Part shown: piece after piece, positions 1 through 6,187 of the stretch
Numbering within the stretch: position 1 is the first letter of the stretch
How the letters are laid out: each line of letters starts with the position of its first letter
Source: Bacteroidales bacterium
Lineage (GTDB): Bacteria; Bacteroidota; Bacteroidia; Bacteroidales; SMBSF77
DNA length: 15,020 nt
Assembly (NCBI GenBank): GCA_021106655.1
Contig: JAIOTT010000405.1
Location: 1 to 15,020, forward strand
Reading direction: 5' to 3'
Translations under genes and position numbers: made by a program
Notes under the pieces: generated by a model
What the model was told of the DNA's origin: nothing
Databases searched by the model: none
Seen by the model: only the letters and a program-made list of their open reading frames with translations

Positions 1-393
1 CTGACCAAATTTAGCTTTTGCGCTGGCAATTCTAAAATCACAACCCATGGCAAGCTCTAAACCACCACCTAAGGCATAACCGTTAATAGCACCAATTACC
101 GGGATTTCCATCTCCCCAAGACTACTAAAGGTGTTTTGTCCAAGTCTTGAAAAATTTGAGCCTTCTTCACTGTTCATATTTACCATCTCTGCAATATCTG
201 CACCTGCAACAAAAGCTTTGCCTTCGCCGGTGATGATCATGACCCTTACATCTTTGTTTGCAGAAATTTCGGCAATAGCAGCATCCATCTCCTTAAAAAA
301 AAAAGAATTTAAAGCATTCATTGCTTCAGGGCGGCTGATGGTGACAATTGCAATGGCATCTTCAATTTTGATGTTTAATATTTTATATTCCAT
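1..393 (-). CDS. enoyl-CoA hydratase/crotonase family protein (3' part beyond window)
   Basis: The minus strand from the ATG at 393 reads 131 codons without a stop to the left edge. The protein is a crotonase-fold enzyme, probably a short-chain enoyl-CoA hydratase acting in the cytoplasm on fatty-acid or butyryl-CoA-type intermediates. Visible family features are the N-terminal ISRPEAMNALN segment (residues 19-29), the first oxyanion-hole segment GKAFVAGAD (58-66), and GYALGGGLELAMGCD (105-119) with the second oxyanion glycine and a Glu at 113 matching the first catalytic Glu of hydratases. The window ends at FGQ, just before the position of the second catalytic Glu (usually FGQPE), so hydratase activity cannot be confirmed against other crotonase activities. 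A run of ten A (295-304; T on the coding strand) encodes SFFF and stays in frame. It points away from everything else here and is probably unrelated to the polysaccharide genes. Confidence 0.9.
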   Translation of the reverse strand, partial: MEYKILNIKIEDAIAIVTISRPEAMNALNSFFFKEMDAAIAEISANKDVRVMIITGEGKAFVAGADIAEMVNMNSEEGSNFSRLGQNTFSSLGEMEIPVIGAINGYALGGGLELAMGCDFRIASAKAKFGQ

Positions 394-551
394 AAATTTA
401 AGATTTAATAAAATATGAGAAATTATTTATATGTCAATAAGTATATAGAAACCTGCATGTGTATTGATTTCTAGAGAATTCAAAAGTAGTCATATACACT
501 AAATAATGCAAAATTATTTCTGATGAAATAATAAATTTAAAAAACATTTGT

Positions 552-559
552 TATCTTTG
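552..559 (+). promoter_or_regulatory. candidate Bacteroidota -7 element (TATCTTTG)
   Basis: TATCTTTG fits the Bacteroidota primary-sigma -7 consensus TAnnTTTG and lies 56 bp before the ATG at 616. No TTTG is found at the expected 19-21 bp upstream, so this is a half-matched promoter. It would serve the small Cys-rich protein and probably the TonB receptor after it. Confidence 0.5.
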
Positions 560-615
560 CAAACTCTAACATACTGTATTTCTTGACTTTTAATATAATT
601 ATTTTTTATATTGTC

Positions 616-1086
616 ATGCGAAAATGGATGAAAAATATTATTTTAGGCTTAATGTCCTTGTTGGTAGTTTTTGCAACAGGAGGTTTAAATATTTTCATAC
701 ATCATTGTAGTTGCAGTAATGTTGAATCAATATCAATTGTTACTGAAAACCATAATTCATGCTGCTCTGACCATGAAGAATCTCATGATTGTTGTACTTC
801 AATAATTGACATGGGAGATAATTGCATTACTACTAAAAATAATTGCTGCAACATCAAACAGGAATTTGTTAAGATTGAGGACAATTATTTAGTTTCGTTT
901 TCAGAATTTTCATTTGAAATTTTCTCTTCAGTCCAGTTATTAATTCCTGAGCATACTATTATTTCAGAAGACTCTGATCTCAGAAATATCTCACACTACA
1001 TAATATCTGTACCCCCCCTATTATCGGGGAAATCCCTTGTGTTTTTCCTCCACCAGTTAAAACTTGACATAGCTGTCATTAGTTAA
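616..1086 (+). CDS. HYC_CC_PP-type small Cys/His-rich protein next to a TonB receptor
   Basis: This 156-residue protein resembles the small HYC_CC_PP proteins encoded beside metal-type TonB receptors in Bacteroidota; that family assignment is from memory. Residues 7-22 form a hydrophobic segment, so it is a signal peptide or N-terminal anchor. After it come HHCSC (29-33), SCCSDHEE (48-55), HDCC (57-60), C70 and NCC (76-78), nine cysteines in all and many histidines, which suggests metal binding. Near the C-terminus lies VPPLLSGKS (132-140), including the PP pair. The reading frame opens upstream at a TTG (583), but the ATG at 616 is preferred because it puts a basic MRKWMK directly before the hydrophobic segment. 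The TonB receptor follows 78 bp downstream in the same direction, with a hairpin between them. The function is not experimentally clear; binding or sensing of copper or a related metal is an inference from the cysteines and the partner. Confidence 0.75.
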   Translation: MRKWMKNIILGLMSLLVVFATGGLNIFIHHCSCSNVESISIVTENHNSCCSDHEESHDCCTSIIDMGDNCITTKNNCCNIKQEFVKIEDNYLVSFSEFSFEIFSSVQLLIPEHTIISEDSDLRNISHYIISVPPLLSGKSLVFFLHQLKLDIAVIS

Positions 1087-1111
1087 TTACTTTTTACATT
1101 TTTTATTATTT

Positions 1112-1129
1112 GATGCCTGAAAAGGCATC
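1112..1129 (+). other. intergenic hairpin between Cys-rich protein and TonB receptor
   Basis: GATGCC (1112-1117) and GGCATC (1124-1129) form a perfect 6-bp stem around the loop TGAAAA. No T-run follows on the plus strand, so it is not a standard intrinsic terminator. It could be a partial terminator, an RNA-stability hairpin, or a processing site that sets different expression of the two genes. Confidence 0.45.
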
Positions 1130-1164
1130 TGTAAATTATTATTAAACTAATAAACAGCTACATC

Positions 1165-3390
1165 ATGAAAACAAAAACATTATTTATATTATTATTCCAG
1201 ATTATTTTTATTACAAGCCTTCACTCCCAGCATATTCATGGCAAGGTTTCTACCTATGATGAAAATGAAAACGCTATTCCTCTTATTGGAGCAAATGTAT
1301 ATTGGCCTGAAATATCAGAAGGAACATCAACTGATGTTAATGGTGAGTTCCATTTAGACATGCCTCAGCTAAATGAGCCTGTACTTATAATCAGTTACAT
1401 AGGCTTTGTTTCAGATACTCTGACAATAACAGGTGAAGAGGATTATTTAGAGATTATTCTATCGGAAAACTCAACACTAAATGCAGTTGAGATTAAAGAA
1501 AAACAAAATGATAGTTTTTTCTCCCGTATTCAGCCTATACAAACTCAGATCATTACTGGAGAAGAATTCCATAAAGCAGCTTGCTGTAATTTGTCAGAAA
1601 GTTTTGAAACAAATGCTTCAGTAGATGTTTCATATAGTGATGCTGTATCCGGTGCTAAACAGATACTTTTATTAGGGCTATCAGGAAAATATAGTCAGCT
1701 TATGACAGAGAATTTTCCAAATTTACGCGGCCTGGCAACAACATATGGCTTAGGATATATTCCCGGAAGCTGGATGGAAGCCATACAGATATCAAAGGGA
1801 ACTGCTTCGGTTGTGAATGGATATGAATCAATTACCGGGCAAATAAATGTAGAATATAAAAAACCTGAAAAGGGCGAAAAGCTATACATTAATTTATTTG
1901 CAAATGATATGAGTAAAGTGGAAGCTAATGCTAACGCGGCCTTTGAACTTAATAGTCATTGGAGTACAGCAATCTTTGCTCATGTGGAAGATCAATCAAA
2001 AAGGTATGACAACAATAATGATTCTTTTATGGACCAACCACTTATCAGGCAAGTAAATCTCTTCAACAGGTGGAAATATAACAGTCATAAAAATCTGGTA
2101 GGACAGATAGGGATAAAAATCCTTGATGAAGAAAGAATTGGTGGTCAAATGAAATATGACCCTTCAAAAATTATAGATTATGACAACGGATATGGAATTA
2201 AGATCAATACCAGGCGATATGAATTATATACAAAAACCGGTTACATTTTTCCTGAACTTCATGAAACAAGCCTGGGGTTTATTAATTCATTTGCATGGCA
2301 TGATCAGAATTCAGAGTTTGGTTTTAATAAATATACCGGGAATGAAATTAATTTTAATTCAAACCTGATCTTTCAATCAATTATTGGAGATGATAAGCAT
2401 AAATACAGTACCGGAGCAAGCTTTATGTATGACAATTATGATGAGAATTTGAACGATAGTGCCTTTTCAAGAAAAGAAATTGTTCCAGGTACCTTTTTTC
2501 AATATACCTACTCAAATGAACATAATATAACATTGTTAGCTGGAATAAGAGCTGATTTTCACAATATTTATGGAACATTTTTTACTCCACGCATGCATAT
2601 TAAATACAATTTAAATGAGAATACAATCTTGCGTGCCTCTGCCGGGAAAGGATACAGGACAGCAAACATAATTGCTGAGAACTCTTCTATTTTAGCCTCT
2701 TCCAGAAGTTTAATAATTAAAAATGAACCCAAACAGGAAGAAGCGTGGAATTATGGTATCAACCTTTCAAAGTTTTTCAATGTTAATGACAGAGAACTGA
2801 CAATTAACATAGATTTTTACAGAACAGATTTTGTAAACCAGATTGTTATCGACAGGGATCAGGATGTACATTCTGTTATTGTTTATAACCTTGACGGGAA
2901 ATCATACTCTAACAGTTTTCAGGTTGAAGCTATTTATGAAATAATCCCCAGATTGGATGTTATTGCAGCATTCAGGTTGAATGATGTTAAAATTACTACC
3001 AATAATACTTTGCAAAGCAAGCCACTACAAAATAAATACAAAGGCTTGTTGAATTTTTCTTATTCAACTTCTAATGACGACAAAAAGTGGCAGTTTGATT
3101 TTACTACTCAATTTAATGGAGATGCAAGAATCCCTGATACAGAAGGGTATCCAGCTGAATACCGGAGGCCGAACACTTCTCCTATGTATACTATAATAAA
3201 CGCTCAGGTCAGTAAGTTTTTCAACACGCTTGAAGTATATCTGGGAGGAGAGAACCTAACAGGATTTACTCAGGAAGATCCTATTATTGCTTCAGATGAT
3301 CCTTTCGGGGAATACTTTGATTCATCTATGATCTGGGGGCCGATTGTTGGGAGGAAGCTTTATGTGGGATTAAAATTTTCAATTAATTAA
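1165..3390 (+). CDS. TonB-dependent outer-membrane receptor with carboxypeptidase-regulatory-like N-terminus
   Basis: The 741-residue protein has the order expected of Bacteroidota TonB receptors. There is a signal peptide (1 to about 22, ending LHSQ), a CarboxypepD_reg-like beta domain (about 23-105, with HGKVSTYDENENAIPLIGANV and STDVNGEFHL), a plug domain (about 120-235, with IQISKGTASVVNGYESITGQINVEY), and a beta barrel to the C-terminal LYVGLKFSIN. The segment AACCNLSESFETNASVDVSY (138-157) at the start of the plug has a Cys pair. From memory, this type of plug is found in receptors paired with HYC_CC_PP proteins and often with heavy-metal-associated domain proteins. Transport of a metal or metal complex, perhaps copper, across the outer membrane with TonB-ExbBD energy is therefore the best guess, but the substrate is not proven. 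It lacks a SusD partner next to it, which argues against a glycan-uptake SusC role. Confidence 0.88.
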   Translation: MKTKTLFILLFQIIFITSLHSQHIHGKVSTYDENENAIPLIGANVYWPEISEGTSTDVNGEFHLDMPQLNEPVLIISYIGFVSDTLTITGEEDYLEIILSENSTLNAVEIKEKQNDSFFSRIQPIQTQIITGEEFHKAACCNLSESFETNASVDVSYSDAVSGAKQILLLGLSGKYSQLMTENFPNLRGLATTYGLGYIPGSWMEAIQISKGTASVVNGYESITGQINVEYKKPEKGEKLYINLFANDMSKVEANANAAFELNSHWSTAIFAHVEDQSKRYDNNNDSFMDQPLIRQVNLFNRWKYNSHKNLVGQIGIKILDEERIGGQMKYDPSKIIDYDNGYGIKINTRRYELYTKTGYIFPELHETSLGFINSFAWHDQNSEFGFNKYTGNEINFNSNLIFQSIIGDDKHKYSTGASFMYDNYDENLNDSAFSRKEIVPGTFFQYTYSNEHNITLLAGIRADFHNIYGTFFTPRMHIKYNLNENTILRASAGKGYRTANIIAENSSILASSRSLIIKNEPKQEEAWNYGINLSKFFNVNDRELTINIDFYRTDFVNQIVIDRDQDVHSVIVYNLDGKSYSNSFQVEAIYEIIPRLDVIAAFRLNDVKITTNNTLQSKPLQNKYKGLLNFSYSTSNDDKKWQFDFTTQFNGDARIPDTEGYPAEYRRPNTSPMYTIINAQVSKFFNTLEVYLGGENLTGFTQEDPIIASDDPFGEYFDSSMIWGPIVGRKLYVGLKFSIN

Positions 3391-3456
3391 GCTGTCGGGA
3401 TTGTCTTTCAGAGTTTTTGTGGCATCTTTTTAATATTTATTTTTTCGGAGTAAGCT

Positions 3457-3473
3457 AAACATTTATAATGTTT
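3457..3473. terminator. candidate weak hairpin in the convergent intergenic region
   Basis: AAACATT (3457-3463) and AATGTTT (3467-3473) are perfect 7-bp arms around TAT, between the convergent ends of the TonB receptor (3390) and the methyltransferase (3512). The position suits a bidirectional terminator, but the stem is AT-rich and the following T-tract is short and broken. Confidence 0.3.
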
Positions 3474-3511
3474 CTGTTCGTGAAAAGTAAATTCCTTTAT
3501 CATTTAGGCAT

Positions 3512-4570
3512 TCAATTATTGTTTGACAGAACCCATAATTCCACAGTGTCTGAGGAGCGCCAGGTTTGATTTCTTTTGGTTTTTTTTGATGCTGATTTTA
3601 CAGACTTCTTTAACAATAAATCCAATTTAAATCTTCCTCCTTCTGCAATTTCTTTTTCTATTGGGTTGCTTTCGGTGACTTTTGTTATTTGTGCCAAATT
3701 TGAAAATAAAAGAACAATCTTTCCATCTGGATGAAGATGTTCTTTCGCATCAGTAAAAAAATCAGGGAATAATTTATCATTGTAATAGATTGCTTCATCT
3801 ATCCTATCTATATCATAAGATGTGGAAAGCCAAGGTGGATTAAAAACAACCAACTCCGTTTTTTGCTCCCACTTGGCAAACAAATGACCATGGTCTATTT
3901 CTATTTTCCTGGCAAGTTTCGTACCACTCATAAACTGGTTTAAACCAATAATAGCATTGGGATTCGTATCTGTTCCATAAACTTTTTGGAAACCATGTTT
4001 CATCAACATGAAAGAGAGGACACCGCTACCTATGCCAATATCTATGGCTGTTTTTTTTGCACCCTTGTATCGTTTTAGCCAATTATCAAAAAGATGTAGA
4101 TGTTCGAATCGGCTTGGGAAATAAGTACCATAGTAAGGATGTATTTTATTCCTTAAAACAGGTATAGAAACACCTTTTTTATACCATTGCCAGGCACTGT
4201 TTAAGCCCTGAATTTGAGGAAAAGGAAGGATAAATTTTTCTAGATCAGGATACAAAATCTCCAACCAACCAATTACAGGGGCTTTTTCTACTACTAATTT
4301 ATTGTCGCTTACTTGTAATAATATTTGATGAGAAAACTTTCGATATTCCGAACGAAATTCGCGTTGTCCCTGAAAAGATTGATCCGGGTGTTTGTCTTTT
4401 AAATAATTATTGAGCTCATGTAATATTGTAAGACCACTGCTATAATAATCCTCAATTAAGACATATCTTCCATTGAGAATTTCTTCAATGGCCTTTTGTG
4501 GGTCCATTCCATGTTTATAAAAACTCGCTTCTATATCTGATACAATTGGCTCCGGCCTGTTTATATTCAT
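3512..4570 (-). CDS. class I SAM-dependent methyltransferase with NPPW motif
   Basis: The 352-residue protein has a methyltransferase core in its second half. SAM-binding motif I is IDIGIGSGVLS (176-186), the acidic end of beta-2 is in YGTDTNP (198-204), and the catalytic-type motif IV is VVFNPPWLS (241-249). NPP[YFW] motifs are typical of enzymes that methylate planar amide or exocyclic amino nitrogen (PrmC/HemK-, RlmG-, RsmC-like or DNA/RNA N6-adenine type). The target could thus be protein glutamine, RNA or DNA; the sequence does not decide. The N-terminal half (about 1-165) is unrecognised and may bind substrate. A short basic stretch near the C-terminus (about 315-330) could touch nucleic acid. 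It is transcribed alone, opposite to its neighbours. The start at 4570 gives a natural N-terminus, and the region before it holds a spaced 12-bp inverted repeat. Confidence 0.8.
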   Translation of the reverse strand: MNINRPEPIVSDIEASFYKHGMDPQKAIEEILNGRYVLIEDYYSSGLTILHELNNYLKDKHPDQSFQGQREFRSEYRKFSHQILLQVSDNKLVVEKAPVIGWLEILYPDLEKFILPFPQIQGLNSAWQWYKKGVSIPVLRNKIHPYYGTYFPSRFEHLHLFDNWLKRYKGAKKTAIDIGIGSGVLSFMLMKHGFQKVYGTDTNPNAIIGLNQFMSGTKLARKIEIDHGHLFAKWEQKTELVVFNPPWLSTSYDIDRIDEAIYYNDKLFPDFFTDAKEHLHPDGKIVLLFSNLAQITKVTESNPIEKEIAEGGRFKLDLLLKKSVKSASKKTKRNQTWRSSDTVELWVLSNNN

Positions 4571-4596
4571 TGATTATTAATTGTTAGTTAATGATT

Positions 4597-4667
4597 AAAT
4601 GCTAAAATGATTTATAGCAATCGATATAGGAAATTATAACAGCAAAGTAAATAAAATTTTAGCATTT
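4597..4667. repeat. 12-bp perfect inverted repeat with 47-bp spacer upstream of the methyltransferase
   Basis: AAATGCTAAAAT (4597-4608) and ATTTTAGCATTT (4656-4667) are exact reverse complements, 12 of 12. They enclose 47 bp in the divergent intergenic region, 27 bp before the methyltransferase start. The enclosed piece probably holds part of the methyltransferase promoter. The pair could be two operator half-sites or chance in AT-rich DNA. Confidence 0.5.
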
Positions 4668-4703
4668 CCCCGATCAATCCGAGAACTAATTTTCAGCAAT
4701 AAA

Positions 4704-4734
4704 TTTGGATTTCACGAAATAATGAGTAAATTTG
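4704..4734 (+). promoter_or_regulatory. Bacteroidota-type promoter for the winged-helix/UpxY genes
   Basis: TTTG at 4704-4707 and TAAATTTG at 4727-4734 match the Bacteroidota -33 (TTTG) and -7 (TAnnTTTG) elements with a 19-bp spacer, the expected spacing. Transcription would start near 4740-4742, leaving a short leader before the ATG at 4760. This is the best promoter match in the window and the likely main promoter of the polysaccharide cluster. Confidence 0.75.
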
Positions 4735-4746
4735 TTACTCATTATT
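4718..4746. promoter_or_regulatory. 12-bp palindrome overlapping the -7 box (candidate operator)
   Basis: AATAATGAGTAA (4718-4729) and TTACTCATTATT (4735-4746) are exact reverse complements separated by ATTTG. The -7 element TAAATTTG lies in the left arm and centre, so a dimeric protein bound here would block or remodel the promoter. The next gene encodes a winged-helix protein, making autoregulation a natural guess. In RNA, only the right arm would lie near the transcript start, so this acts most likely as DNA and not as a terminator. Confidence 0.6.
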
Positions 4747-4759
4747 AATCATTGAAGAT

Positions 4760-5320
4760 ATGTTAGATACGCTTATCACCTCCAAAACCCGCCTTAAACT
4801 CCTGTTAAAATTCTTCTTAAACAGCAATTCAAGTTCATACTTACGTAGTCTTGAAAATGAGTTTGAAGAATCAACTAACTCCATCAGACTGGAATTAAAC
4901 AGGTTTGAAAAGGCAGGCCTTTTAAAATCCTATTTTAAAGGAAACAAAAAAATGTTTCAGGCAAATGCTGAGCATCCTTTATATACTCCTATCAATAGCC
5001 TTTTGATTAAACACCTGGGGTTTGACAGTATTATTGAAAAAGTTATCTGCAAACTTGGAGAAGTAAAAAAAGTAGTTGTTGTTGGTGATTTTGCCAGAGG
5101 AATGGATAGCAGTATTATTGACCTGATTTTTATCGGTGATTACATAAACAAAGCTTATTTGAGTGAACTGATCGAAAAAGTTGAAAAACGTATTAAACGA
5201 AAAATTCGATATCTGATTTATAAAGAAGTTGAGTTTAAGGAATATAATAATAATAATAAGATAGAATCAATAGTGCTTTGGAAAGAAGAGGACTTGAAAG
5301 TAATGCAAATATCTAAATAA
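4760..5320 (+). CDS. winged-helix protein with degenerate nucleotidyltransferase-like domain
   Basis: The 186-residue protein starts with an ArsR/MarR-like winged helix (about 8-68; helix pair around NEFEESTNSIRLELNRFEKAGLL, wing near KSYFKGNKKMFQAN). The second half looks like a minimal nucleotidyltransferase fold: GDFARGMDSSIIDLIFIG (109-126) lines up with the usual GSxARG...SDIDLLVIG signature. The Ser after the first Gly is Asp, and the first Asp of the DxD metal pair is Ile, so catalysis is probably lost and the domain may only bind a nucleotide. Such proteins are often encoded before UpxY-like genes in Bacteroidota polysaccharide loci (from memory). It is cytoplasmic and probably controls this locus from the palindromic site before it. 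Only 1 bp separates it from the next ATG, so the two are surely co-transcribed. A TAA-type triplet run (about 5242-5258) encodes NNNN. Confidence 0.8.
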   Translation: MLDTLITSKTRLKLLLKFFLNSNSSSYLRSLENEFEESTNSIRLELNRFEKAGLLKSYFKGNKKMFQANAEHPLYTPINSLLIKHLGFDSIIEKVICKLGEVKKVVVVGDFARGMDSSIIDLIFIGDYINKAYLSELIEKVEKRIKRKIRYLIYKEVEFKEYNNNNKIESIVLWKEEDLKVMQISK

Positions 5321-5321
5321 T

Positions 5322-5822
5322 ATGGACGCTGGAACTAAAAACTGGCATGTGATATATACTGCTCCAAGAGCTGAGAAGAAAGTAAATGAGCGTCTTCTCA
5401 AACAGGGAATTGAAACGTATCTTCCTTTACAAAAGGTGCTACGTCAGTGGAGCGACAGGAAAAAGAAAGTCAGTGTCCCTTTGTTTAATTCCTATGTTTT
5501 TGTGAGAGTGGATCCTCAGGAATATTTAAAAGTATGGCAAGTAACCGGTTTTGCACGTTTTATTTATTATCTGGGAAAACCTGCTGTTGTAAGGCAATTT
5601 GAAATTGACAACATAAAAAAATTTCTGACAAGAGAATTAGTATCAGACATCAAATTTGACATTAATAAAAAGGCAGAGATCCGTGATGGGCCTCTTTATG
5701 GAAAAAGTGGAATAATTGAACAAATTGGGAAAAACACTATCAAGATCAATATAGAGCAACTAGGTATCAGCCTTATTGCAGAGGTGCAGAAGGCTTCAGT
5801 TAGACAATTGAACAATGCATGA
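5322..5822 (+). CDS. UpxY-like NusG-family transcription antiterminator
   Basis: The 166-residue protein is a specialised NusG paralog. Its NGN domain spans about 7-95, with NWHVIYTAPRAEKKV (7-21), the ETYLPL strand (31-36) and VPLFNSYVFVR (52-62). A KOW-type SH3 domain follows at about 116-152 with AEIRDGPLYGKSGIIEQI. In Bacteroides, UpxY proteins bind RNA polymerase and the leader of their own capsule operon and prevent early termination; the same job is likely here for the genes from 6188 onward. Length and domain order are normal for the family. It follows the winged-helix gene after 1 bp. Its stop lies inside the first copy of a 16-bp tandem repeat. The housekeeping nusG would normally sit beside rplK and secE, which are absent here. 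Confidence 0.9.
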   Translation: MDAGTKNWHVIYTAPRAEKKVNERLLKQGIETYLPLQKVLRQWSDRKKKVSVPLFNSYVFVRVDPQEYLKVWQVTGFARFIYYLGKPAVVRQFEIDNIKKFLTRELVSDIKFDINKKAEIRDGPLYGKSGIIEQIGKNTIKINIEQLGISLIAEVQKASVRQLNNA

Positions 5823-5846
5823 ATGCTTAAATGCATGAATGCTTAA
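5815..5846 (+). repeat. 16-bp tandem duplication across the upxY-like stop codon
   Basis: ATGCATGAATGCTTAA occurs twice in direct tandem (5815-5830, 5831-5846). The upxY-like stop codon TGA (5820-5822) lies in the first copy and the TGA triplet of the second copy is unused. Short internal palindromes (ATGCAT, GCATGAATGC) mean it might also fold in RNA. It looks like a recent duplication. Confidence 0.85.
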
Positions 5847-5946
5847 ATAATTTTATATCAATCAGTTATGGTTATCGAGCTGTGACTTACGAGGCGAAGC
5901 TGTGCCAGGAAAACAATGAGAGACAGAGAGATGTAGGAATACAAAC

Positions 5947-5976
5947 AGATTGCTTCGTCGCTGCGCTCCTCGCAAT
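5947..5976 (-). repeat. REP-like repeat unit A1
   Basis: This 30-bp unit runs from AGATTGCTTCG to CTCCTCGCAAT. It matches unit A2 (7341-7370) at 28 of 30 positions. Read on the minus strand it has the core TTGCGAG...CGAAGCAA, the same as the B units on the plus strand, so A and B are inverted relatives. Translated frames over it give Arg/Ser-rich peptides such as IARSAATKQS, which are spurious products of this repeat class. Confidence 0.8.
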
Positions 5977-6024
5977 AGTCGCTCTTCGAAAAAGACTACC
6001 TACGATAACTCTGCTATGGAAAAC

Positions 6025-6068
6025 GACTTTGCGAGTCCTGCGCCAGCAGGGCGAAGCAAACTGTCTCA
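6025..6068 (+). repeat. REP-like hairpin unit B1
   Basis: The unit runs from GACTTTGCGAG to CGAAGCAAACTGTCTCA. Its centre folds as GTCCTGC (6035-6041), loop GCCA, GCAGGGC (6046-6052): seven pairs including one T-G. An outer TTTGC/GCAAA stem is added. The arms differ from B4 and B3 but stay complementary. Confidence 0.8.
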
Positions 6069-6078
6069 AGCTTGGAAA

Positions 6079-6123
6079 AACTTAGCTAGTCCCGCGCCAG
6101 CGAAACGAAGCAAACTGTATCAA
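6079..6123 (+). repeat. REP-like unit B2 (degraded)
   Basis: A second, diverged B copy follows B1 directly. The left core has decayed to CTTAGCTAG, but GCGCCAGCG and CGAAGCAAACTG are kept. The inner stem is reduced to about three pairs. It is followed by AAACTTATTTGGAAAAAAG (to about 6150), similar to the sequence before B4, so repeat DNA extends close to the epimerase start. Confidence 0.65.
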
Positions 6124-6187
6124 ACTTGCAGAAACTTATTTGGAAAAAAGATCCTGCTATTCATACACAAGAAACTATCGAGAAAAA

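Noticed and set aside
131..418. Plus-strand frame of 95 aa at the left edge
   Set aside because: It is antisense to the crotonase gene, whose conserved motifs are clear on the minus strand.
583..615. TTG start for the Cys-rich protein
   Set aside because: The ATG at 616 gives a normal signal-peptide start with basic residues before the hydrophobic stretch.
4718..4746. Palindrome as an invertible promoter or terminator
   Set aside because: The spacer is only 5 bp, so inversion would change nothing useful, and it overlaps a promoter and lacks a terminator T-tract.
6140..6187. Upstream start for the epimerase
   Set aside because: The extra 16 residues come from DNA similar to the repeat block; the ATG at 6188 or 6209 is more sensible.
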